DNA of 64,000 nt from assembly GCA_021736785.1 (NCBI GenBank), contig JAIPFF010000005.1:62001-126000 (forward strand), in the 5' to 3' direction. This stretch comes from Thiohalocapsa sp. Lineage in GTDB: Bacteria; Pseudomonadota; Gammaproteobacteria; Chromatiales; Chromatiaceae. Under the pieces are notes generated by a model. It was not told the origin of the DNA, made no database searches, and was given only the letters and a program-made list of their open reading frames with translations. This document shows, one piece after another, positions 50,376 to 57,158 of this stretch. The position numbers and the translations under genes are program-made. Numbering within the stretch: position 1 is the stretch's first letter; each line of letters starts with the position of its first letter.

Positions 50376-51407
50376 TCATTGCCGCGCGATCGCCAGTTCG
50401 TTGTCGACGAGGCCGACCCCGTACAGAGAGCGTACGATGCGCGCCGCGCGGGCCTTCTGCTCCGCGTCGCCGACCTGCCCGGCCAGCGTCACCCGGCCGC
50501 CCTCGACCCGGATCTCGACCTGCCCGGCGTCCACGTCCGCATCGCCGGCGAGTATTTCGCCGATACGCTGCTTCAGCGTCGCGTCCTCCGGCCGCGGCGT
50601 GTCGGCGGTGACGGCCAGCGCCGGGTCGACGTAAGTTGCGTTGACGACTCCGCCGCTGCCGCGCGCCTCGTCCGCGATGCGCCGGGCCCGGTGACTCTGG
50701 GGAATCGTGGCGACGCTGCCCGACAGCGTGACGATGGCGTTATCGACCTCGGCCTCGAGATCGAAGGGCGCCAGTTCCTTGTCCCATGCGAGGCGCTCGT
50801 TGATGCGCTGCTCGAGAATGGCATCCTCATCGGACGCCTGACCGGGCGCCCCCTGCGCGGGCCCCGGGGCCGCCTGCTCGTCGTCCATCGTCGACTTCCC
50901 CGCGACGGCGATGCCCCCGACGCTGCGCGGCTTCGAGAATACATAGTCTCGGTCGGCGACTTGGGTGTGGCATTCGAAGCAGTCCTTCGCTTCATCGATG
51001 TCCTTCGCGGTCCCGTCATTGCCGAACAGCGCGAACCGCCATCCGCCGGTGTCCTCGGCGGCCGCCACTTTGCGCATCACGGCGACGGCCGCGGGCTCGC
51101 CCTCGTTCAGCGTCCCCTCGCCCTGTTCCAAGGCGTAGACCAGGCCCAGGAATTCGCTCCCCTCGGGATAGGGCCCGCCTTTGCGGAAGGCCTCGACGCC
51201 GCGGTCATTGACGTAGAAGTGATGAAAACCGTGCAGCGGGTTGTCCGGCTCGGACACGACGAAGGCGTTGACGAAGCGATAGCCTTCGAGCGTGTCCGGC
51301 ATGCCCGGCGCTTCGGCGCGCGCGGCCCCGGGCGCGGCGAGCATTGCGGCGACGGCGCTTGCGGCGACGGCGCGCGGGACGTAAGCAGAGAGTCTTGCCC
51401 TTGACAT
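50376..51407 (-). CDS. cytochrome P460-type domain fused to two BON domains
   Basis: A 343-residue exported protein. A signal peptide (AASAVAAMLAAPGAARA) is followed by a cytochrome P460-like domain (EGYRFVNAFVVSEPDNPLHG, FHHFYVNDRGVEAFRKGG, GWRFALFGNDG) with a c-type heme site, Cys143, Cys146 and His147 in DCFECHTQV. A linker leads to two BON domains (about 190-260 and 270-340). P460 domains oxidise small nitrogen compounds or bind heme in several proteobacteria; this fusion would place the heme at a BON-bound site in the envelope. GGAG lies 7 nt before the start. Confidence 0.88.
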   Translation of the reverse strand: MSRARLSAYVPRAVAASAVAAMLAAPGAARAEAPGMPDTLEGYRFVNAFVVSEPDNPLHGFHHFYVNDRGVEAFRKGGPYPEGSEFLGLVYALEQGEGTLNEGEPAAVAVMRKVAAAEDTGGWRFALFGNDGTAKDIDEAKDCFECHTQVADRDYVFSKPRSVGGIAVAGKSTMDDEQAAPGPAQGAPGQASDEDAILEQRINERLAWDKELAPFDLEAEVDNAIVTLSGSVATIPQSHRARRIADEARGSGGVVNATYVDPALAVTADTPRPEDATLKQRIGEILAGDADVDAGQVEIRVEGGRVTLAGQVGDAEQKARAARIVRSLYGVGLVDNELAIARQ

Positions 51408-51453
51408 GAAAAGTCTCCGATTCGATGAACGACAGGGGTGGCTCGGCAGGACT

Positions 51454-51468
51454 GCAGCATCCGCGCCA
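51454..51468 (-). promoter_or_regulatory. candidate sigma-54 promoter (P460-BON gene)
   Basis: TGGCGCGGATGCTGC followed by A: TGGC, exact spacing, CTGCA. It is about 50 nt before the ATG at 51407. Confidence 0.6.
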
Positions 51469-51516
51469 GCGCGCCGCCGGCAGCCCGGTCCGCCGAGCGC
51501 CGGCGGATGCGCGCGG

Positions 51517-52089
51517 TCAGTCCCCCGAGCCTTTGCCGCGCTCCGGGAAGAACGGCGTCATGCGCCGAAGTACGTTGTCCTTCAGCAGCCATTCGTGGCG
51601 CAGCGCACCGCCGACGTGAAGCAGGATCAGCGCCACCACCAGCACCGCGCCGAGCGCGTGCAGCGTCCAGATAATGCCTTGCAGCGACTCGCTTTCCGGC
51701 AGCAGACTCGGCAGTTTCAAGCCAAAAAACGGAATCGGCTGTCCGAACGCGCTGACCAGCAAATAGCCGCCGATGGGCAGACCGATCAGCAGCAGGTAGA
51801 ACAGCCAATGCGTACCGCGCGCGACGCCTTGCTGCCAGCGCGGCAGCGTCTCCGGCAGCCGCGGCACCGGATTGGACCGCCGCCAGAACAAGCGCAGCAG
51901 CATCAGCAGCAAAATGGACAGACCGAGGGAGGTGTGAATCGGAAACAGCCCGCCCCAGGGGGCCGAGTCCGACGGCAGCGCGGCCAGCGTAAAGCCGACC
52001 GCAAGCTGGACCAGCACGGCCAGCGCGACAAGCCAATGCAGCGCTTGCTGCACGACACCCCATCGATCATCGGAGTTATGGGTTTGCAT
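51517..52089 (-). CDS. cytochrome b561
   Basis: A 190-residue membrane diheme cytochrome that passes electrons between quinol and periplasmic carriers. About four helices carry His residues in ALHWLVALAVLVQL, FPIHTSLGLSILLL, GTHWLFYLLLIG, TLHALGAVLVVAL and LLHVGGALRHEWL, matching the bacterial (CybB) type. GAGG lies 5 nt before ATG 52089. It is directly upstream of the P460-BON gene on the same strand, so the two may form one electron path. Confidence 0.92.
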   Translation of the reverse strand: MQTHNSDDRWGVVQQALHWLVALAVLVQLAVGFTLAALPSDSAPWGGLFPIHTSLGLSILLLMLLRLFWRRSNPVPRLPETLPRWQQGVARGTHWLFYLLLIGLPIGGYLLVSAFGQPIPFFGLKLPSLLPESESLQGIIWTLHALGAVLVVALILLHVGGALRHEWLLKDNVLRRMTPFFPERGKGSGD

Positions 52090-52141
52090 GAGAACCTCGC
52101 TATAGGCGGGCGCTCCGGGCGGAGCGGGTCCACTGCGCGAG

Positions 52142-52156
52142 TCAGGAAACGTGCCA
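52142..52156 (-). promoter_or_regulatory. candidate sigma-54 promoter, imperfect -12 (cytochrome b561)
   Basis: TGGCACGTTTCCTGA: a perfect -24 TGGCACG, but GA in place of GC at -12. Confidence 0.4.
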
Positions 52157-52253
52157 GCATGGCTCATCGTCCGCATCGGCCACGGGGCCTCGGGGGCCGC
52201 GGCCCGGCCCGGCCGGCGCCGCGCAGCCGCGGGCCGAGGTTTGCCGCGGCGTT

Positions 52254-52267
52254 CGGGGCATTTGCCC
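52254..52267 (+). promoter_or_regulatory. putative enhancer motif (UAS)
   Basis: CGGGGCATTTGCCC, a full match to the motif core. It is 98 nt from the minus-strand and 114 nt from the plus-strand promoter candidate. Confidence 0.5.
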
Positions 52268-52380
52268 TGAGCGCGGTTGCTAACCACCAAGCCCCGGCCC
52301 GCCGGCCGCGGCCGAGCCGCGCGGGGCGCGTTTCGGCGAAACCGCGGCGGCGCGGCAGGGCGCAGGCGGCGCGGGCGGCA

Positions 52381-52395
52381 GGGCACTCTTCTTGC
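52381..52395 (+). promoter_or_regulatory. candidate sigma-54 promoter (HAD-otsB)
   Basis: GGGCACTCTTCTTGC followed by T: GGCAC, exact spacing, TTGCT. It is about 140 nt before the ATG at 52536. Confidence 0.6.
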
Positions 52396-52535
52396 TCGAT
52401 AAACAGCGTGCTCGGAGCCGCCCGCGTGCGGACCTTGCGACAGGAAGCCGCCGGTCGTTCTCGCCACGGTGCCGTTTCTCGGGTGCCGTCGCCGCCGGCC
52501 CCGGCGGCCTCGTTTCATCCGGACAGGATCCCGCC

Positions 52536-54095
52536 ATGCCCGACGAGCCCACACTGACCCTCTCCCGCGCGCGGATCGATGCCGTCCTGTTCGATCTGGA
52601 CGGCGTTGTCACGCGCACCGCCACGGTCCATGCGAGCGCCTGGAAGCGGATGTTCGACGGCTACCTGCGCGAGCGCCAGGCCGAAGAGGGCGAGGACCAC
52701 AGTCCTTTCGATGCCGATCGCGACTACCGGCGCTACGTGGACGGCAAGCCGAGGATCAAGGGCGTCAACCACTTCCTGATCGCCCGCGGCATCGATCTAC
52801 CCGAGGGCGATCCCGAAGACCCGCCGGACAAGGAGACCCTGTGGGGCCTCGGCAACCGCAAGAACCAGCTGTTCCGCGAAGCACTGAAAGAGCGCGGCGT
52901 CGAGCTGTACGGCTGCTCGGTCGCACTGCTGCACCGACTGCGCGACGCGGGCTACCGTACCGCCGTGGTCACCGCCAGCAAAAACTGCGACCTGATCCTC
53001 GCCGAGGCGGGTATCGCCGACCTGTTCGATGCCCGTGTCGACGGCGTCGAGGCCGAGCGCCTGGAGCTCGCCGGCAAGCCCGACGCGGACACGTTTATCG
53101 AAGCCGCCGAGCGCCTGCACTGCGCGCCGGAGCGCTGCGCCGTGCTCGAAGACGCGGTCGCCGGCGTGCGCGCGGCGCGGCGCGGCCGCTTCGGTCTGGT
53201 CATCGGCGTCGACCGCGATGGCCAGAGCCGCCACCTCGAAGAGCAAGGCGCGGACGTGGTCCTCGATGACCTCTGCCGGATCCGCGTCGAGGGCACCGAG
53301 AGCACCGTGCCCCCGCTGCTGACCGACAAGACGCGGGTCTCCGCGCGGCTCGCCGACAAGAGCCCCGCCCTGTTCCTGGACTACGACGGCACGCTCACCC
53401 CTATCGTCGAGCGCCCGGAGGACGCCGTGCTTTCGCAGGCCATGCGCGAGACCCTGCGCGAGGCCGCCCGCGCGATGACGGTTGCCGTCGTCAGCGGGCG
53501 GGATCTGGAGGACGTGCGCTCGCTCGTCGGTCTGGATGAAATGATTTACGCGGGCAGCCACGGCTTCGAGATCCGCGGCCCCGACTTGGACCTCGAGCTG
53601 CACGAGGGCATCGATGCCCTCGATGACCTGCGCCAAGCCGCGGAGACGCTGTCGGAGCGCTTGGCATCCGTCGACGGCGCGCAAATCGAGCGCAAGCGCT
53701 TCGCCGTGGCGGTGCATTTCCGGCGCGTCGCCGAGGCGGACACGGAGGCCGTCGAGCGGGCGGTCGCGGCGACCGCCGAGGCACACCCTCGGCTGCGGCG
53801 CACCGGCGGCAAGAAGATCTTCGAGCTGCGCCCCGACATCGACTGGGACAAGGGCCGCGCCGTGGCCTGGCTGCTGTCGAAGCTCGGCCTCGACGGCCAA
53901 GACGTCCTGCCGATCTATATCGGCGACGACGAAACCGACGAGGATGCGTTCCAAGCGCTGCGCGGGCGCGGCGGCCTCGGCATTCTGGTAGCCGAAGAGC
54001 CGACCGCAAGCGCCGCCGGCTACCGGCTGCGCGACAGCGAGGACGTTCGCGCCCTGCTCGCGCACTTGGTCGAGTCCGAGCGCGAAGGACGCTGA
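52536..54095 (+). CDS. otsB: HAD phosphatase/phosphoglucomutase domain fused to trehalose-6-phosphate phosphatase
   Basis: A 519-residue two-domain protein. Residues 1 to about 255 are a beta-phosphoglucomutase-like HAD domain: AVLFDLDGVVTRTATVHA, VVTASKN and AVLEDAVAGVRAARRG. Residues about 265-519 are an OtsB phosphatase: LFLDYDGTLTPIVERPEDA, VAVVSGRDLEDVRSLVG, KIFELRPDIDWDKGRAVAWL and IYIGDDETDEDAF. This order is known from mycobacterial OtsB1, in which a GH65 domain follows in the same chain; here GH65 is a separate gene at 57159. No otsA is seen in the window, so the source of trehalose-6-phosphate is unknown. Confidence 0.92.
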   Translation: MPDEPTLTLSRARIDAVLFDLDGVVTRTATVHASAWKRMFDGYLRERQAEEGEDHSPFDADRDYRRYVDGKPRIKGVNHFLIARGIDLPEGDPEDPPDKETLWGLGNRKNQLFREALKERGVELYGCSVALLHRLRDAGYRTAVVTASKNCDLILAEAGIADLFDARVDGVEAERLELAGKPDADTFIEAAERLHCAPERCAVLEDAVAGVRAARRGRFGLVIGVDRDGQSRHLEEQGADVVLDDLCRIRVEGTESTVPPLLTDKTRVSARLADKSPALFLDYDGTLTPIVERPEDAVLSQAMRETLREAARAMTVAVVSGRDLEDVRSLVGLDEMIYAGSHGFEIRGPDLDLELHEGIDALDDLRQAAETLSERLASVDGAQIERKRFAVAVHFRRVAEADTEAVERAVAATAEAHPRLRRTGGKKIFELRPDIDWDKGRAVAWLLSKLGLDGQDVLPIYIGDDETDEDAFQALRGRGGLGILVAEEPTASAAGYRLRDSEDVRALLAHLVESEREGR

Positions 54096-54175
54096 TCGGC
54101 CAAGCCCGTGCCCGGTTTCGTAGCCGCGGTCCGGTGCCCCGCCCCTAGCCCGTTAGACCGCCCGTTAGAGCGATA

Positions 54176-54215
54176 GGCGCCCGATCCGAGCTCGATCCGA
54201 GCTCGATCGGGCGCC
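54176..54215. terminator. strong bidirectional hairpin between convergent genes
   Basis: Perfect 11-bp stem GGCGCCCGATC/GATCGGGCGCC with an 18-nt loop built of repeated CGAGCTCGATC. It lies between the HAD-otsB and PRC-barrel stops. Confidence 0.55.
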
Positions 54216-54229
54216 CGAAGCCTGCGCGC

Positions 54230-55027
54230 TCAATCGCGGGCGCGGCCGCGGGGTCGTCCGTAGTAGTCGAACAGCACGGTTTCCTGCTCGATATTCACTG
54301 GCTCGCTCGGGTCGAACTCAGGCGCTTCTTCCACCAGGTCGGGGCCGACGCCGATCAATAAGCGGTTATCGACCCAGTCGATGCTCTCGACCCATTCCAC
54401 CGGCAGGAGCACCTTGCGCGAGAACGGCAGCCGCGAGGTATCGAGCGCCAGCATCTTGATCTGCCAAGAGACATCGTCGGCAATCATGTCGACGACGCGG
54501 CCGACGTCGGTGCCGTCTTCGACGCAGCGCACATGGTAGCCGCTGACCTCGTTCAGGGAGCGCAAGTGCACGTGCTCGGTCTCTTCGAGCGCCTGCGGCG
54601 CGACCGCGGGTGTCTTCGGCTCGCTCGGCCGGGGCTCGATGCGCACCTGTTGCTCGGCGGTCATGCTCGACGGCAGCGGATAGTCCCCCCAAACACCGCT
54701 GCCGAGCCAATAATGGGGCAGCGCGTAGAAGACATTGAAGGCGTGCTCGTAGCGGCGCGAGATCGGCGCGTCGCTGTCGAGCGGCGGACTTTGCTCGATC
54801 TGCTCGCGCGTCAACAGGACCGGTATGCGGCGCGTCTCCCAGTCGGGACGGCCGATCTGGGCGGGCGAAATCAGCACCTTGCGCCCGTGCAGCCAGCGCG
54901 AGGTGTCGGCGACCAGATAGCGCACCGCCCAATCGCGATCGTCGAACAGAAAGTCCGCGCATTTGCCGATGTCGTCGTCGATGGCCTCGAGGACATAACC
55001 TTCAGGGACGGCGAGGCTTCTCAACAT
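54230..55027 (-). CDS. PRC-barrel-domain protein
   Basis: A 265-residue protein with two PRC-barrel-like modules: residues 1-85 (GYVLEAIDDDIGKCADFLFD, VRYLVADTSRWLHGRKVLIS) and residues 165-235 (VSGYHVRCVEDGTDVGRVVD, LALDTSRLPFSRKVLLPVEW). A linker contains YEHAFNVFYALPHYWLG. PRC barrels bind RNA or protein partners in varied systems; function here is unknown. AAGGAG lies 7 nt before ATG 55027. It follows the BON gene at 55160 on the same strand and is probably co-transcribed with it. Confidence 0.85.
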   Translation of the reverse strand: MLRSLAVPEGYVLEAIDDDIGKCADFLFDDRDWAVRYLVADTSRWLHGRKVLISPAQIGRPDWETRRIPVLLTREQIEQSPPLDSDAPISRRYEHAFNVFYALPHYWLGSGVWGDYPLPSSMTAEQQVRIEPRPSEPKTPAVAPQALEETEHVHLRSLNEVSGYHVRCVEDGTDVGRVVDMIADDVSWQIKMLALDTSRLPFSRKVLLPVEWVESIDWVDNRLLIGVGPDLVEEAPEFDPSEPVNIEQETVLFDYYGRPRGRARD

Positions 55028-55159
55028 GATCTTGCTCCTTCGATTGTCGCTATTCGAATCGCGGCGCCGGCGCGCGGCGGATCGGTGCAAATCAGCCGCG
55101 GCCGGCTCGAATCACCCGCCGGGGCGAGCCCCGGCCGGGGCCGGCGGATCGCACCGCGA

Positions 55160-56107
55160 TCAGACCGGCGCCGTGATCTCGAGCTGGTTGTCGACCCGCT
55201 CGACGCCGTTGATGCCGGCGGCGATCTCCTCGGCATCCTGCTTCTGCACCAGCGTCGGAACCTGGCCCTTCAACGTCACGACACCGTCGTTGGTCTGCAC
55301 ATCGATGAGTCCGTGGTTGATGGTGCTGTCGAAGCGCAGCGAGGCCGCCACACGCGTCGTGATCCAGGCGTCGGAGATGGTCTCGCCCGCTTCGGTGACC
55401 ATTGCGCCGGCCTGCTTCGCGAAGCTTGCGTCCGGGTCGACGACGATCTGATTGTCGACGCTGCCGACGCCCTCGGTGCGCCCGGCGATGCGCTCGGCCA
55501 GCGCTTTCTCTTCGTCGGTGCGGACTTTGCCCGTCAGCGTGACATGCTCGCCGTCGGTATCGACGTCGATCAACAGGCCGTTCGTGGTCTCGCTCCACAG
55601 CAGCCGCAGCTTGATCCGAGTCGTCGTGTTGGCTTGGTTGACAAGACGGTAGAAGGGGTTCTCCGCGCCGCTTTGCCCGGTGCCGCCGTCAACCACATCG
55701 AGCCGGTTGTCCACTTGATCGATGCCGCTCAGGTCGCGCGCGAGCTGCTCGGCCAGCGAGCGCTGGGCCTCGTTGTCGACGGTCCCGGTGAGGGTCACGG
55801 TGCCGTCGCTGGCGTCGACACCGATATCGAACGGATTCAGATGCTCGTTGATGCTGTAGGTCGTGATCAGGCGGGCCTCGGCCCACAGGTCCGAGCCGGG
55901 CATTGTTTGCGAGCCCGTCGTCGGAGGTGCCTGATCCTGCGGCGACGACTGCTCCTGCGCGGTCGTCTGCGTCGACTGTTCCTGCGCCGGTAGCGGCGAC
56001 GGCAACAGCAGCAAGGCCGCGGCGATGGCGCTGCCGGTCAACAGTGCGCTCGCGCGGACATCGCGCCGGTAGCGCGTCATGGGGATCGCAAAGGCTTTCG
56101 GATACAT
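55160..56107 (-). CDS. exported protein with three BON domains (paralogue)
   Basis: A 315-residue protein with a signal peptide (LLTGSAIAAALLLLPSPLPA), a Gln/Thr/Ser-rich spacer and three BON domains. It is a clear paralogue of 49449-50300 in order and in key strings (NEHLNPFDIGVDASDGTVTL; NTTTRIKLRLLW; SDAWITTRVAASLRFDS). AAGGAG lies 9 nt before ATG 56107. A candidate sigma-54 promoter is at 56221. Confidence 0.88.
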   Translation of the reverse strand: MYPKAFAIPMTRYRRDVRASALLTGSAIAAALLLLPSPLPAQEQSTQTTAQEQSSPQDQAPPTTGSQTMPGSDLWAEARLITTYSINEHLNPFDIGVDASDGTVTLTGTVDNEAQRSLAEQLARDLSGIDQVDNRLDVVDGGTGQSGAENPFYRLVNQANTTTRIKLRLLWSETTNGLLIDVDTDGEHVTLTGKVRTDEEKALAERIAGRTEGVGSVDNQIVVDPDASFAKQAGAMVTEAGETISDAWITTRVAASLRFDSTINHGLIDVQTNDGVVTLKGQVPTLVQKQDAEEIAAGINGVERVDNQLEITAPV

Positions 56108-56510
56108 GGTTCGACTCTCCTTGCTGTGTGTGGCTTCGGCGCGGGCTCCCTGCCCGACCCGCGGTCGGCGACCGCGGGGCCGGGAGCTTCGCGCCCATTC
56201 GGGGCTCGATACAGCCTCAAGCAACCGCTGCGCCAGACCTTGCGCGGGCTCGCCGCGTCCGCCGCAGCCCGGCCGGAACCGGGCTGCAAACGATCGCACC
56301 CCGCCCGGCGCGCGCCACCGCCGTCGCGGCCCGGCAACCGCCCGGCGCCCGGCGACCGGGGCGGGTGACCTGAAATTTGCATGACGTTCTGCCGAGACCG
56401 AGACACCTCGGCGGCAAGCGGCGCGGGCCGATCCCGGCACCAAGCGGCAGAATTTCGTGTCGGCTCGCGGTCGCGCGCGACAGGCCGCGGCCAGCAACAG
56501 GAGAAGCGAG
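56108..56510. other. divergent regulatory region (BON/PRC operon and PEBP gene)
   Basis: A 403-bp gene-free stretch. It has a promoter candidate on the minus strand at 56221 and an isolated AATTTGCAT near 56374-56382 that only partly fits the recurrent motif. No plus-strand sigma-54 match was found. Confidence 0.45.
56221..56235 (-). promoter_or_regulatory. candidate sigma-54 promoter (BON/PRC operon)
   Basis: TGGCGCAGCGGTTGC followed by T: TGGC, exact spacing, TTGCT. It is about 114 nt before the ATG at 56107. Confidence 0.6.
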
Positions 56511-56975
56511 ATGCCCATGAAGCTCACCTCGCCGGCGTTCGCCACCGGCGGCGATATCCCGGACCGCTACAGCAAGTCGCGGGAAAACGACCAGCCCGAG
56601 CTCATCATCACCGGCGTGCCCGAAGGCACCCGCGAGCTCGCGGTCATCTGCCACGACCCGGACGCCCCGATGCCGCATGGATTTACCCATTGGACGCTGT
56701 ACGGCATCCCCGCGGACACGAAACAGATCGCCAAGAACGGCGAGCGCGCGTACCGGCCGGGCCCCAATGATTTCGGAGAAAGCGGCTACGGCGGCCCGCA
56801 ACCGCCCGAAGGACATGGGCCGCATCACTACTTTTTCTGGCTCTATGCGCTGAACACCGCCGTGGAAGGCACGCCGACGCGCGACGCCTTCCTGCGCGAC
56901 TATGCCGATCATGTCGTCGCGCAAAGCCGCATTGTCGGAATCTACGAAAACCCGGGTGCCGCGGATGTCGCCTAG
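56511..56975 (+). CDS. YbhB/YbcL-family PEBP-like protein
   Basis: A 154-residue cytoplasmic protein of the phosphatidylethanolamine-binding (Raf-kinase-inhibitor-like) fold. Hallmarks are LAVICHDPDAPMPHGFTHWT, GPNDFGESGYGGPQPPEGHG and HHYFFWLYAL. The biological role of bacterial members is unclear. AGGAG lies 7 nt before ATG 56511. It is 183 nt upstream of the GH65 gene. Confidence 0.92.
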   Translation: MPMKLTSPAFATGGDIPDRYSKSRENDQPELIITGVPEGTRELAVICHDPDAPMPHGFTHWTLYGIPADTKQIAKNGERAYRPGPNDFGESGYGGPQPPEGHGPHHYFFWLYALNTAVEGTPTRDAFLRDYADHVVAQSRIVGIYENPGAADVA

Positions 56976-56980
56976 GCGCA

Positions 56981-56995
56981 CGGCGCCTTTGCCCC
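56981..56995 (+). promoter_or_regulatory. putative enhancer motif (UAS), two mismatches
   Basis: CGGCGCCTTTGCCCC, 13 of 15 positions of the motif, upstream of the GH65 gene. I found no convincing promoter partner. Confidence 0.35.
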
Positions 56996-57158
56996 GGGCC
57001 TCGGCCAAGGCCCGCCGCGGCGCCTTGCGCCGCCCCTGCTTCGAATCGGCACTCGAATCGGCACCCGAGCCGACCCCGAACCGGCCCCGGCGCCGGCGCC
57101 GGCCGGCCATGACCCGGCGGCCGCCGCACGGGCCCCGACGACCGACCGGAGACCCGGA

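Larger units (their letters stand above)
52090..52535. other. divergent regulatory region (cytochrome b561 and HAD-otsB)
   Basis: A 446-bp gene-free stretch with an enhancer-like motif at 52254 between promoter candidates at 52142 (minus) and 52381 (plus). Confidence 0.55.

Noticed and set aside
55082-55096. Further copy of the enhancer motif (ATCGGTGCAAATCAG) before the PRC gene
   Set aside because: Only about 11 of 15 positions fit, and no correctly spaced promoter follows it.
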